From positions 1 to 34,405 of the forward strand of contig JALKBU010000539.1 in NCBI GenBank assembly GCA_023091735.1: DNA of 34,405 nt, given 5' to 3'. The first letter of the stretch is position 1, and each line of letters starts with the position of its first letter. This document shows, piece by piece, positions 1 through 8,888 of this stretch. Made by a program: the position numbers and the translations under genes. Source of the stretch: Trichomonas tenax (Eukaryota; Parabasalia; Trichomonadida; Trichomonadidae). The notes under the pieces were generated by a model, which was not told where the DNA came from, made no database searches, and worked only from the letters and a program-made list of their open reading frames with translations.

Positions 1-2
1 GT

Positions 3-923
3 TTTGATGAGGAATATGATAGAATAGTTGATGACGTCAATAATAAAATCAAATTATATAAAAGTATCGTAAAAGATAAGGCGCAAAAATTAACTGAAGA
101 CGAAAAAGGAGAATTTAATGATGAAATTAAACGATTAAGAAAGGAAATAGATAATTTGCCTGAATACGTTGAGAATAAGATTAAAAGAAATTATTATAAA
201 GAATATCATCTTTATCCAGAAATGAAGGAAGAATTACCGAAAACAATATTTATGCTCGAACGATGTAAGCACGAGAACGAATTAGCAATAGCGGATTGGA
301 AGGAAAAATGTTTAGAAAAGGAGAAGGAAGAAGAACGTAAAAGATTAGAAGAATATTTATCGATTCCTCACAATAATAATGATGTCATAAAGAACTAAAA
401 TGATTTTGTTTCGTTAACGGTTCAAAGTAATTTTTCGGAGTTATTGGATGAATATTATTCTATGTACGAAAAGTTATTTAATGATTTAGATAAAGAAAAA
501 TATTCTAAAACTTTACGTTGTGTATTCGACGTAAAGATTTCAAAGAAAGTCATGAAAATGTTTATTGAACATAATAAAATTATTGAAAATAGATTATCGT
601 ATTTGATTAATTACGTTATATTTAACGAAACAAATGAATTCCAATTAATAGAGAATGAATTAAAGAAGTCATTAAGCAAGTTCATTAATGATCACTTTAT
701 GAATATTAATCAATTCTTACGTCGAGCTTTAAACAGACTTGAAAAGAATATTAAACCATTTAATTCCTCAACGGCTTTAAGGACATTCGCTTTATCAATA
801 ATTACACAAATAAACCAAATCCTTATCGATGAATTACCGAATACATTAAACCAAAGATTTGAAGAATATTATTTATCGTTAAAGGAAAAATTATGTGAAT
901 CTTCAACAATGCAAAAACCATAA
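3..923 (+). pseudogene. Lys/Glu-rich coiled-coil protein, 5' end outside window, in-frame stop
   Basis: One reading frame enters from the left edge (frame of position 3) and runs to TAA at 921-923. It is interrupted once, by TAA at 396-398. Both halves share the frame and the same Lys/Glu/Asn/Ile-rich character, so I read them as a single gene of about 300 visible residues. The first half is strongly charged and probably coiled coil (for example the run KEKEEERKRLEEYL near its end). The second half continues as a helical protein (DEYYSMYEKLFNDLDKEKY). No conserved domain is recognised. Neither half has a convincing ATG start: codons sometimes taken as starts at 156 and 444 are TTG, so the true N-terminus lies upstream of the window. 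The 3' end overlaps the convergent gene on the minus strand by 55 bp. It may belong to a transposon-type gene cluster together with that neighbour, but this is inference. Confidence 0.5.
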
Positions 924-1702
924 TCATACAATATTTTATATGTTCCTAATGTTTCGTTAGCGATTGGATCAAGTAGTTCAAAAACTTTATCAACACCTGT
1001 TACTTTATTTAAATAATTATTTATATATAATTCATGATCTTCTTTTTTGATTGTATTAGTTCCATATGATACATGCTTTAAAGCTGCTTTAAATTTTTGT
1101 TCGTCAATTGGTGGAGATAAGAGAATGCATGGATAAGTACTCTCAATAAATTGTAATTTATGATTTTTGATGAATTTTGTGCCTTCTTCTGACAACGTTT
1201 CATCAAAATCACCGTCTAATAAATTTTGTGTTGATTCTTGAAAATAATTTTTATATCGTTCTTCATGTGATTTTTGAGTTTCTGATTCTGAGACTTGGAT
1301 ATTCATTAAATCCTCTATTTCATTTTCAGTATATTTTAACTCTTTAATTCTATTATGTATTTCATCTCTTAACTTTTCCAACTGTTCAATTTCATTATAA
1401 TAATATTCATCGTCATGCCTAGGTTCTTCATAAAATTCCTCAACAGGGGGAGGAACAACAATTTTAAAGGGTTTTATCTCAACCTTTGGAATCTCAGGCT
1501 CAACGAGCCGTTTTGGATAAAACTTCATTATTGATTGCTTATTTAATGGTCCTGTATATTTGAAATCATTTAATGATTCAGCGAGTACTTTAAGATTTTG
1601 TAAATTTGATGGATATTCTCCTTCACCAAAATCATTCATTATTTTTGATACTTCTTTCCCTGTGAAACCTAAAGATCGTAGGTCGAAGGTTTTAATACTC
1701 AT
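869..1702 (-). CDS. Hypothetical coiled-coil protein (277 aa)
   Basis: This is a complete ORF with an ATG at 1702 and a stop at 869, 277 residues long. The N-terminal 75 residues include a short helical module (SLGFTGKEVSKIMNDFG) and end in KFYPKRLVEPE. A Pro-rich linker follows (IVVPPPVEEFYEEP, about residues 82-95), then a coiled coil of about 60 residues rich in Glu, Lys and Asn (IEQLEKLRDEIHNRIKELKY). The C-terminal 100 residues look globular (STYPCILLSPPIDEQKF). I do not recognise the family. The upstream flank is extremely A/T-rich, with T-runs just before the ATG. The gene converges on the broken ORF at 3-923 and their coding ends overlap. Such tight packing is more typical of viral or Maverick-type gene clusters than of the widely spaced genes elsewhere in this window, so an element origin is possible. 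Confidence 0.6.
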   Translation of the reverse strand: MSIKTFDLRSLGFTGKEVSKIMNDFGEGEYPSNLQNLKVLAESLNDFKYTGPLNKQSIMKFYPKRLVEPEIPKVEIKPFKIVVPPPVEEFYEEPRHDDEYYYNEIEQLEKLRDEIHNRIKELKYTENEIEDLMNIQVSESETQKSHEERYKNYFQESTQNLLDGDFDETLSEEGTKFIKNHKLQFIESTYPCILLSPPIDEQKFKAALKHVSYGTNTIKKEDHELYINNYLNKVTGVDKVFELLDPIANETLGTYKILYDYGFCIVEDSHNFSFNDK

Positions 1703-2220
1703 TTATACAAAAATAAAAAATAAAATTAATATTTAACATTAAATTTTGAAATCGTAAGAATTAAAGGGAATAGAAAAAATAATTTATACAACCTCCTTTA
1801 CAATTCATACATTACCTATTCATGTGAACAGTCCGGTAATCTAATTGGCACATTCAATTTGCAAACTTGTGGAAATGTCAAATGAACTAATTTAGGCTGT
1901 CGGAAATATTAACTTAAAACCTTCAAAAATGGGGTCATAGGTGGCTTTGCAAATTTTGGCAGCCACCCCCTACATATACTACTTATTCAAACAAAATCAG
2001 AAACATTTGTCTTCGGTCGAAATAATTTAAATGAAAAGCTCGAAATTTGCTTAAAATATCCATCTAGAACGTGAGATGACTCGAAAAATGACGAACATCA
2101 AAAAATTTGTCTTCTCAAACTGTTTTCAAAAACCCACAATACAAAATTCAGATCGCTTTCAATAAATATTTTGATACATAATGATATCTAAAAATGTAGG
2201 TTAGAAATATAAAATTTTTT
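1703..2220. other. Gene-free spacer with one short stem-loop
   Basis: No reading frame of note was found between the minus-strand gene and the decayed Myb gene. The clearest structure is GGTGGCT at 1940-1946 pairing with AGCCACC at 1961-1967 across a 14-nt loop, flanked by G-rich and C-rich bases. The remainder is ordinary AT-rich sequence. A promoter for the minus-strand gene should lie near 1703-1760, but no specific motif is identified. Confidence 0.4.
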
Positions 2221-2814
2221 GTGACCGTGTTTAACCGCAATAACCGCAAAATCAACACAATATTCAATACTTTGTGTAATTCAATAAGTTATTTTATTTT
2301 AAGCATTTTATCGAAAATAAAGGACAAGAAGGTAAAGAGCACTAAAGGTCTTAAGCAAAAGTGGACCTATGAGGAAGATCAGGCACTTGTGAATGCTGTG
2401 TCTGAGCTTGGGCTAGTAAATTGGAAAATTATTGCTTCCAGAGTTAGTGGACGTTCCTCAAAGCAATGCAGGGTAAGATGGATTGGAAAACTCAGTCCAA
2501 ATAATAGTAACAACAAATGGACAGTCGAAGAAGACGAAATTCTCATTTCGCTTCACGTTGTCTTTGGTAATCAATGGTCAGCATTAAGTTAATCTATGAA
2601 TGGAAGATCAATGATCGCCGTAAAGAACCGCTGGAGTTGCCTTGTAAGAAAGGAAAATAATAGAATTCATTCCGAACTGAAACAATTAGAGGATGAATAC
2701 AATAAATATTACGCTATTCAGATGCAGCAACAACAGCAGCCTGTAGAGGAAATCAGCAATGATATCTGGCGTGATATAGATATTATTAGCGAGAATATTC
2801 CTCTCTCGTTCTAG
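2221..2814 (+). pseudogene. Decayed two-repeat Myb-type DNA-binding protein
   Basis: The translation contains two SANT/Myb repeats. The first starts at KWTYEEDQALVNAVSELG with the typical second helix SGRSSKQCRVRW. The second starts at KWTVEEDEILISLHVVFG and continues NGRSMIAVKNRW. This is the arrangement of short trichomonad R2R3 Myb regulators. Two defects mark it as broken. The open frame upstream (from the TAG at 2197) contains no ATG before the Myb repeats, and the apparent start at 2221 is GTG. A TAA at 2590-2592 interrupts the second repeat between its first helix and NGRS, and the same frame continues to TAG at 2812-2814. A single AAA or AAG to TAA change would explain the stop. The tail contains a Gln run (QMQQQQQPVEE). 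The residues before about 2336 look like non-homologous AT-rich sequence. An intact relative lies at 28229. Confidence 0.8.
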
Positions 2815-3553
2815 TTTATAAATTGCGATTAAAATTATGTGTTCTTCTTATCCTCATGGCTTTATTTTCATATAATATTTTCCAATTTTATTAAAGCAAA
2901 ACGACATTCTGCTTGCATGATAACACAAGGAATAGAACGCGAATGCAATACGTTTCTCCAAATTCAATTTATTCATCAACAATTTTCTACAAAGTGTTTT
3001 ATTTGGATCTTTATAATTGACATTTAATATCAAAAACATTCGTGGTATCGTTAGGAATCAATTCCCAATGGTAAATCTGAAATCTTATCAAAAAAAATTA
3101 ATATTTTCAAAAACTTGAATTTACATTTTGGTAATTCAATCAACATATCAACTGCAGCTATATTATTTAACCGTAATCAACAAATATCAAACTTCATCAA
3201 TAAGATATAAAATCGAATATAACACAGAAAACAGACACCTCGCATTAAAATCTGGTCTTCTACAATGCGGATATTTCATAGACAATGTGCTGAAGGTTAA
3301 TTTTCATCAGTAATTTTTTGTGATTAATAAAAAGCGCTGTTGTTTACTGATATTCATAATATAGAGTTTTCTGAGTATAGAAACGATTAATTTTAACATT
3401 AAATGTATATTTGACTGTAATTTTTTTGATGATTTATTATTTAAAAAATTCCACTAATCGGAGTTATAGCGATACACGGATGGTCGATGGTCATCTATTG
3501 ATGAATATCTCGAGGCTCGATTTTGAGGTTTATAATTTCAAAAAAAGTGCCAC
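2815..3553. other. Gene-free spacer before the thioredoxin gene
   Basis: AT-rich sequence with only short overlapping ORFs of about 60 codons on both strands (roughly 2839-3039 and 3128-3313). These have no recognisable domains and I regard them as chance. The last 15 bases before the thioredoxin ATG carry the sequence described under the upstream motif entry. Nothing else is evident. Confidence 0.35.
3541..3552 (+). promoter_or_regulatory. AAAAAAGTGCCA sequence just before the thioredoxin ATG
   Basis: The 12-mer AAAAAAGTGCCA ends one base before the ATG at 3554. The identical 12-mer precedes the large gene at 10048. Two exact copies, both abutting a start codon, suggest a start-proximal element (initiator or translation context). 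The function is inferred only from position. Confidence 0.3.
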
Positions 3554-3901
3554 ATGTGTGGTGATATTGAGCAATTCGTTGGCAATTTGAGTGATTTGAA
3601 AGAAAGGATATCGAATGAAGAAAAACTCGTTGTTCTTGACTTCTTTGCATCGTGGTGTGGTCCATGTGTAACATTATCACAAATTCTTCCTTCAATACGT
3701 GATGAACACAAAGATGTGACCTTTATTAAGATAGAGGTCAATAAGAATAGAGAACTCGTTGAGCATTTCAATGTTATTGCAATTCCATATTTATTTTTCA
3801 TCAAGAAGGATTCAAACGAAGACAGTTTCACCATCATTGACGAAATGATGGGAACTAACATAAGCTTTGTCAAAAAACACATTATTGAATATAAATTCTA
3901 A
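3554..3901 (+). CDS. Thioredoxin
   Basis: A 115-residue single-domain thioredoxin. The redox-active site WCGPC lies near residues 34-38, preceded by the usual strand VVLDFFAS. The cis-proline loop follows as AIPYLFF around residues 76-82. The family typically reduces protein disulfides and peroxiredoxins in the cytosol, with electrons from thioredoxin reductase; in trichomonads this is the main thiol redox system because glutathione is lacking (established knowledge of the group). Length and order of elements are normal for a minimal thioredoxin. No signal peptide or hydrogenosomal presequence is evident, so a cytosolic place is likely. The ATG at 3554 is the first in frame and gives the expected N-terminus. 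The stop codon lies within TAAA, which resembles the trichomonad habit of combining the stop codon with the poly(A) signal. Confidence 0.93.
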   Translation: MCGDIEQFVGNLSDLKERISNEEKLVVLDFFASWCGPCVTLSQILPSIRDEHKDVTFIKIEVNKNRELVEHFNVIAIPYLFFIKKDSNEDSFTIIDEMMGTNISFVKKHIIEYKF

Positions 3902-4363
3902 ATTTCTTCTAATAAATTAATGAGATATACATTATATCATACCATAGAAATATCATAAATATAATCTAATGCGTTCGAAGTTATTTGAGTAAAAAAAATT
4001 CAATTGGATCATTATATAGCTAATTAAGTTGCTTCTAAGACATCTACTTAACAAATTACACAGGCAATAACTATGAAAATATTAATATATAAAGGAAACA
4101 CTTTGTTTACCTTTAAGAATTGATTTGATCTGATTTGTTATTGAAAAATAATATTATATTCTTTAATAAATTAACAAATTGAATAAGCATAAGCATTGAT
4201 GAAAGAATAATGAAACAAAATGATCTGTTACAATAAACAATTTTGCGATATTATATATATTTTGGAATTACTTATTAAAATAAAGCCTTTCATTACTAAA
4301 GTTCAATTAATTAGCTGATGAAAATACTATTGATGATTAATATAAACAATGCAAACAAAAAAT
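3902..4363. other. Gene-free spacer between convergent genes
   Basis: This is 462 bp of highly AT-rich sequence between the 3' ends of the thioredoxin gene and the membrane protein gene. No reading frame, repeat or strong stem-loop was seen. It presumably holds both 3' untranslated regions and poly(A) sites. Confidence 0.35.
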
Positions 4364-5833
4364 TTACTCCATAACAAATATAGAATCCGAACCATCAGTA
4401 TTGGTATCAATTGTATACGATGATTCGAAAGAGAACTCTTCAACATCTTCATCCTCAAATTGTTCATGATTAATGATGTTTTTCATCTTTTTATAAGATC
4501 GAATCATATTAACTATCGTCAAAACGATTGTTATAACAACAATTATACTTCCAGTTGATATGTTAATTGCTGCTTGAACTTTTGGAACTTCTGTTTTAAT
4601 ATATTGCGTCTGAATCGGCGGATGCGATTCTGCAATCTCAGGAATATCATCTCCGCGAACAATCACATTCGGAGGGTCTTCATATGACCCATCCCACGTT
4701 GCTCCAGGGGTAGTTGCAATCGTTATAGATGGGAAGTTATATGAGTTTGATGAAGAACTCGATTCTGATGATGAAGAACTACTTTCTGAACTTGAAGAAG
4801 AACTTTCGCTTTCTGAAGAAGATGATGGAGAGAATGAACTATCGCTTGCTGAATTCGAATTAGATTCTACAGGTTCGACAGTTTGAGGATTTGCATTTGA
4901 ATTTGAAGGCTGAATTACTGGAGGATTTTGCGTTGCTGCAAAAGTGACTCCCGGGGTTGTTGCAGGGGTTTTTGATGGAGTTGTTGTAGGTGTTGTCGAT
5001 GGTGTTTTCGACAGAGTCGTTGACGGTGTTGTTGATGGTGTTGTCGACGGTGTCGTTGATGGTGTTGTTGACGGAGTCGTGAAAGGTGTTCTTTCTGGTG
5101 TAGGAATTGGTGTCCTTGGAAGATTAGAACGATCATCTTGATCGTAATATGCATCATCGAGCAATTGGCCTCTATCTACTTCTGTGAGTTTTACAGGCCA
5201 CGCGGAGATATCTGTCTTATTAAAGAATAATGTCATTGGCAGTAAATCCGCAACATAAGATTCATTATAATAAGGATCCCAACCAAGTGAGAAAGAACTG
5301 TTTTCGTAGACGAATATTTTGTATTTGCTTTTTTTATCAACATATTGCTTCAAACTTAATCTTGCAAATTTCGGAATTAAAAGAATTGCGAGTTTGTCGG
5401 GCGTGCTACTGACTCCAAATCGAGTCGCTAATGTTGCCGGATTGAAATTTGTCTCTGTTGTTACGATTGTTTGACCAAATTTGAAAAATGTATAACCGAG
5501 ACGCACGTGAATTGGTCGCACAATTGCTGTCCTCAAAAGAACAGTAAACTGAACACCGGAGTGAATAATCTTTCGCATTTCATCCCATGTTGCTGTTATC
5601 CAATAAGGATCATCCCAATCTGCCTGATAGTTCTTGCGCAGTGAGTACTTTAAAACGTCCTCTTGCTCAAGGTTATATGCAACGAACCAATACGAATACG
5701 TTTCGAAGCTCGGCGAAGGAACAATGAAAGCCACTGGCTCCGTGCAGGCATCTTCTACAGTGATTACATGGCATTTACCAGTGCCGGAATAAGTTGCATA
5801 TGAAGAAACCAGCGAAAAAAACAACAAAAACAT
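4364..5833 (-). CDS. Type I surface membrane protein with Thr-Pro and Ser-rich stalk
   Basis: A 489-residue protein. Residues 1-15 (MFLLFFSLVSSYATY) look like a signal peptide. Residues 16 to about 240 form an extracellular domain with Cys21 and Cys30, many aromatic residues and N-glycosylation sequons (NSS, NES, NKT); I do not recognise the fold. A low-complexity stalk follows: about residues 244-290 are tandem TPSTTP-type units, and about 334-363 are mostly Ser with spaced Glu. One transmembrane helix (SIIVVITIVLTIVNMI, about residues 428-443) precedes a basic stop-transfer patch (RSYKKMKN) and an acidic cytoplasmic tail of about 40 residues. The layout matches a mucin-like, heavily O-glycosylated surface receptor or adhesin. 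The ATG at 5833 is chosen because it gives the signal peptide. The specific ligand or role cannot be read from the sequence. Confidence 0.8.
   Translation of the reverse strand: MFLLFFSLVSSYATYSGTGKCHVITVEDACTEPVAFIVPSPSFETYSYWFVAYNLEQEDVLKYSLRKNYQADWDDPYWITATWDEMRKIIHSGVQFTVLLRTAIVRPIHVRLGYTFFKFGQTIVTTETNFNPATLATRFGVSSTPDKLAILLIPKFARLSLKQYVDKKSKYKIFVYENSSFSLGWDPYYNESYVADLLPMTLFFNKTDISAWPVKLTEVDRGQLLDDAYYDQDDRSNLPRTPIPTPERTPFTTPSTTPSTTPSTTPSTTPSTTLSKTPSTTPTTTPSKTPATTPGVTFAATQNPPVIQPSNSNANPQTVEPVESNSNSASDSSFSPSSSSESESSSSSSESSSSSSESSSSSNSYNFPSITIATTPGATWDGSYEDPPNVIVRGDDIPEIAESHPPIQTQYIKTEVPKVQAAINISTGSIIVVITIVLTIVNMIRSYKKMKNIINHEQFEDEDVEEFSFESSYTIDTNTDGSDSIFVME
4969..5094 (-). repeat. 12-bp coding minisatellite (TPST repeats)
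   Basis: On the plus strand this is a chain of units of the form GTTGATGGTGTT with third-position changes. On the minus strand it encodes Thr-Pro-Ser-Thr tandem units in the stalk of the surface protein. Synonymous differences between units show the array is not freshly expanded. Length change here would alter stalk length in 4-residue steps without a frameshift. Confidence 0.8.
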
Positions 5834-6843
5834 TTTTGACAGGAAACTCTGAAAAAATCATGATTTTTCGTCGCGAAATATTGCTTAATAACAATACCAA
5901 CGGGTATTTTACAATGAAATTTGTTAAATAAGATATGAAAAAAAATATTATAATTCATTATAGAATAATATTATTGCAATGTAAAATTGCCAACTATCAA
6001 AAAATTGAATTTGCGTATCAAAACGTAACGAGCAAAATTGCATCTGCTTAGCATAGGTAGTTGATATCTAATATCAAAAAATTGAAAGATGCGGACAGTA
6101 AATCGAAAATGGTCGACATAATATGAGCAGTAATATATCGCAATTAAAAAATTGAAATAACGATTATATTTTTGTATTTGGTGTAATATTTATCTACATC
6201 AAGTATCAGATATAAAAAACGATTTCTTTTAAAAGTCATGACTCAATTTTTTCGCATTTTTCATGACGTAAATCGATCGAAATTCCGAAATGAGGCAAAA
6301 CCTGAAAAAAATACTCAGAAAAATTTAAATACAGTATACTTAGACTTAATATCTATGATACAGACAGTAAATAGATAATAAACATCAAATAATGTCAAAT
6401 GTAAACATGTTGATCAATTGAATTTTTCAAACTGGATTAGGGAGACTTTTCATACAATTCTATAGTTCACAAAAAATAAATATTTCATTTTTTTAGAAAT
6501 AAAATTGTTAAATTACCATGTTAGAATGATATTCTTCAATTTCTAAAATTTTTGCATTATTGATAAATTAGTTAAGAAGCTAATATCAAATGGAGTAAAA
6601 GACCGAGACATTCCTGCCGATAGGAATGAGTTTCAAACTCGAAAGAATGAAGGTATGAAAACTTTCGACATAATTATTTTCGAATAAGTAAAGCTTTTCA
6701 TGTTTCTGGTACGATAAAAGGTGTAGAATGAATTGCTTTATAGATCAAGCTAGTGAGCGATTGAAAAGGTTGGAGTGTTTATAGCGAAAAGAACGAGTAG
6801 CCTTCTTTTTGGAAAAAGTGATATTAAGGTTTCTGACATTTTA
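5834..6843. other. 1-kb gene-free region with small hairpins
   Basis: Upstream flank of the surface protein gene. No credible ORF was found. AATATCAAAAAATTGAA-like strings recur (around 5992, 6072 and 6147). A compact double hairpin lies at 6609-6640: CATTCCT (6609-6615) pairs with AGGAATG (6622-6628), and GAGTTT pairs with AAACTC around one central base (6628-6640). No function is assigned. Confidence 0.35.
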
Positions 6844-6887
6844 ACACTTTACAACATGCAAAATGTCAAATGTATGATGTAAAGTGT
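6844..6887. repeat. Inverted repeat at the left border of the AT-rich gene block
   Basis: ACACTTTACA at 6844-6853 is the exact reverse complement of TGTAAAGTGT at 6878-6887. Allowing two mismatches, the arms extend to about 17 bp. Immediately after it, GTGTCAAAA occurs twice (from 6884 and from 6899). The right arm continues into a 12-mer that recurs exactly at 9314-9325, on the far side of the gene block. Confidence 0.6.
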
Positions 6888-7302
6888 CAAAAATGCATTG
6901 TGTCAAAATCCTTATTCAACACGAGAACTTTCAAACTTTAACGATATCAAAAACAATTATGAAGAATTGAAAGCATTACTGAAACAGCAGGAATCAATAA
7001 GTCGAGCTTTATCAATAATGTTAAATTTAGTTGAACATAATCCCTTAATCATTAATAAAGTTATTGTTGCCCCTCGTGATGTTTTGATTGAATTAATCAA
7101 ATTATTAACATCCACTGATGAAGTTTTGTTTAAAGAAGCTGATCCAGAAATTGGATGCATTTTTTCAAACGTTAAATATAACATTATTGAAAAAATTTAC
7201 ATAATCATAAACAATGAAACATTTAATTTGAAATATTCATTACCCGATGTTATAAAAATAATGGATGAACAAAGGATTTCATTAAAACTCGTCACTAATT
7301 GA
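6883..7302 (+). CDS. Hypothetical helical protein, probably 5'-truncated
   Basis: The frame opens after TAA at 6880-6882 and stops at 7300-7302, giving about 139 codons. No ATG occurs before residue 45 or so of that frame; the nominal start at 6898 is TTG. I therefore think the 5' end is missing or displaced at the repeat-rich border just upstream. The visible protein is helical and Leu/Ile/Asn-rich (ELKALLKQQESISRALSIML, then NPLIINKVIVAPRDVLIELI). No domain is recognised. It lies 54 bp upstream of, and in the same direction as, the gene at 7357. Together with the genes at 7357 and 8489 it forms a tight cluster unlike the spacing of host genes elsewhere in the window. Confidence 0.5.
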   Translation, partial: SVKNALCQNPYSTRELSNFNDIKNNYEELKALLKQQESISRALSIMLNLVEHNPLIINKVIVAPRDVLIELIKLLTSTDEVLFKEADPEIGCIFSNVKYNIIEKIYIIINNETFNLKYSLPDVIKIMDEQRISLKLVTN

Positions 7303-7356
7303 TTTGCGACTTAAACGTAAGCTTCGTCGCTAACTAAAATCTTTTATTTTTATTAA

Positions 7357-8121
7357 ATGACTGAATCAAAAGTAAGTTATACCATAACTTCAAAAGACCC
7401 AAACAATTATAACGTAATTCGTACTAACCTACAACCTCCATTAACTCAAATGTGTAAATTAACATTAACTGGTTTAGCAACAAAAGCTTGTTTTATCCTT
7501 ATTGATAAAAATGACTTTATTGAAATTAACTATAAAAAATACTCCTTCATCGACGAATATTCAGATATTATAACTGTTAGTTTTTCTGAAATTTTAAGTT
7601 CTTTATTATGTGCAGATTTCAACATAACCATAAATCAAACCGGTTGTTTAGTTATAAAATCAAATGAACGGTTTATTATAAATTCAATGAGTTATAACAT
7701 AAAATTAATTTCAGGTTTTTACGATTCTGCATTTCCATTAAGGTCCAAGGACTGCGCAACCAAAGGTTGCATATCAACAAATGAACTAAAAGCCCCGAGT
7801 ATTGGTTTAACTTTATCAACTCCAGTTCTTTACATAATATCAAATTTAACGGCTAAGTGTTACGATAATAAAGATAAATTGTATTGCGACTGTAAAATAT
7901 TAATGAGAATTAATAATTCATTTACAGCAAATTATCCAATCATCAATACAAACATTGAATTTTCTTCTTACCTCCCCGTTAATTCTTTATCAAATATTGA
8001 ATTTAGGCTTGTTGATGCCAACCTTCACGATTTAAAATTATTATGTCCTATGTATTTAAGTACAACCGTTGAATCTGTTAAAATCGAAGATGAAATTTTA
8101 AACGAACAAACGACAAATTGA
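7357..8121 (+). CDS. Beta-rich protein, possible capsid (jelly-roll) type
   Basis: A complete 254-residue ORF with a clear ATG directly after an A/T-rich leader. The composition is beta-rich: alternating hydrophobic and Thr/Ser/Asn residues throughout (CKLTLTGLATKACFILID, then ILMRINNSFTANYPIINTNI). Near the C-terminus it has SNIEFRLVDANLHDLKLL followed by CPMYLSTTVES. A late strand pair of this kind (a line like 'I-x-F-x-L-x-D-x-N' followed by 'P-x-x-L-x-x-x-V') reminds me of minor-capsid/penton-like jelly-roll proteins of Maverick/Polinton elements and large DNA viruses. This is pattern recognition, not an alignment, and no catalytic motif is available to confirm it. No signal peptide or membrane segment is present. 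An alternative reading is an unrelated beta-sandwich host protein. Confidence 0.45.
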   Translation: MTESKVSYTITSKDPNNYNVIRTNLQPPLTQMCKLTLTGLATKACFILIDKNDFIEINYKKYSFIDEYSDIITVSFSEILSSLLCADFNITINQTGCLVIKSNERFIINSMSYNIKLISGFYDSAFPLRSKDCATKGCISTNELKAPSIGLTLSTPVLYIISNLTAKCYDNKDKLYCDCKILMRINNSFTANYPIINTNIEFSSYLPVNSLSNIEFRLVDANLHDLKLLCPMYLSTTVESVKIEDEILNEQTTN

Positions 8122-8265
8122 ATTAAAACATTTATTTTTTCATCAACTCCCTCATTTATTTTTATCATCAATTTAAAACATCATTTTTCATCATTAATCT
8201 CTCATTTCCTCAAATCATTACCTTAAAACAGTCAATTTGTTTGTCCAATTCTGTATTTTTGCCAC

Positions 8266-8469
8266 AAAACTCACGATATCATCAATTTTGCCCCATTTCT
8301 TCATGCTTCCACATCAAATCCATACCTTATTTACTCGAGTAAATCCCTAAAAATCTACCAATTTCATGAAATTTCATTTTTTGGTTCAGCTTTTTCAGAA
8401 ATGCCCTAAAACTCACGATATCATCAAGTTTACCCCCATGCCTCATTTAACTCGAGTAAATCCCCAAAA
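8266..8469. repeat. Two diverged direct repeats
   Basis: The string AAAACTCACGATATCATCAA starts at 8266 and again at 8408. In both copies it is followed by a C-run and then by the palindromic CTCGAGTAAATCC (about 8334-8346 and 8451-8463). The spacing inside the copies differs (about 65 versus 43 bp), so these are diverged duplicates rather than a clean tandem. They fill the gap between the convergent genes ending at 8121 and 8489. Confidence 0.7.
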
Positions 8470-8488
8470 TTTGAAGTTTTTTATGATT

Positions 8489-8818
8489 TCAAAAGCTAAA
8501 CCAAAATTCCATAAATGTTAAAACGCGCCGAATTCTTGAAATCTTAACGTGAAAACTGCGTTCTTGTACTTCAAGCATTTTCTCACGAAGTTTTTTATTC
8601 GTCACTGATTCATAAACGGGAACACTTACGGGCTCAACTTGTGCTGTTGTTGTAACTGGTGGCTTTTTCTTTTCTTCTGTTGTTGTAGGTAATGGAACTT
8701 TTCGTTTTCTAACCTGAATATTTCCATTTTTGTTTTTTATTATATAATATAATGGATGTTGTATTCCTTTTGCGTCATTAATAATTATTGAGTTTCTTTC
8801 AGATCGACTTAAGTTCAT
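8489..8818 (-). CDS. Small basic Pro/Thr-rich hypothetical protein
   Basis: A 109-residue ORF with ATG at 8818. The N-terminus is polar (MNLSRSERNSIIINDAKG). The middle is basic and Pro/Thr-rich (VRKRKVPLPTTTEEKKKPP, about residues 36-54). A short amphipathic helix follows (KKLREKMLEVQERSFHV, about residues 75-91). No family is recognised. Its size and basic low-complexity core would suit a DNA-binding or virion-core type protein, but that is only a guess from context. It is convergent with the gene at 7357. The last residues (FMEFWFSF) look like run-on sequence, so the functional end may have been altered. Confidence 0.45.
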   Translation of the reverse strand: MNLSRSERNSIIINDAKGIQHPLYYIIKNKNGNIQVRKRKVPLPTTTEEKKKPPVTTTAQVEPVSVPVYESVTNKKLREKMLEVQERSFHVKISRIRRVLTFMEFWFSF

Positions 8819-8888
8819 ATTTTAATCTAAGTTTAAAAAATAATATTTTTAATTTTTTATCCCATAATAAATCATGGATTGCGAATAA

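Noticed and set aside
156..398. ORF starting at 156 and a separate ORF starting at 444 as independent genes
   Set aside because: Both begin at TTG codons and share one frame with a continuous reading from position 3. A single stop-interrupted gene explains them better.
4944..5157. ORFs of Val/Gly/Asp and His/Gln repeats on both strands
   Set aside because: They are alternate-frame readings of the TPST coding minisatellite of the surface protein gene.
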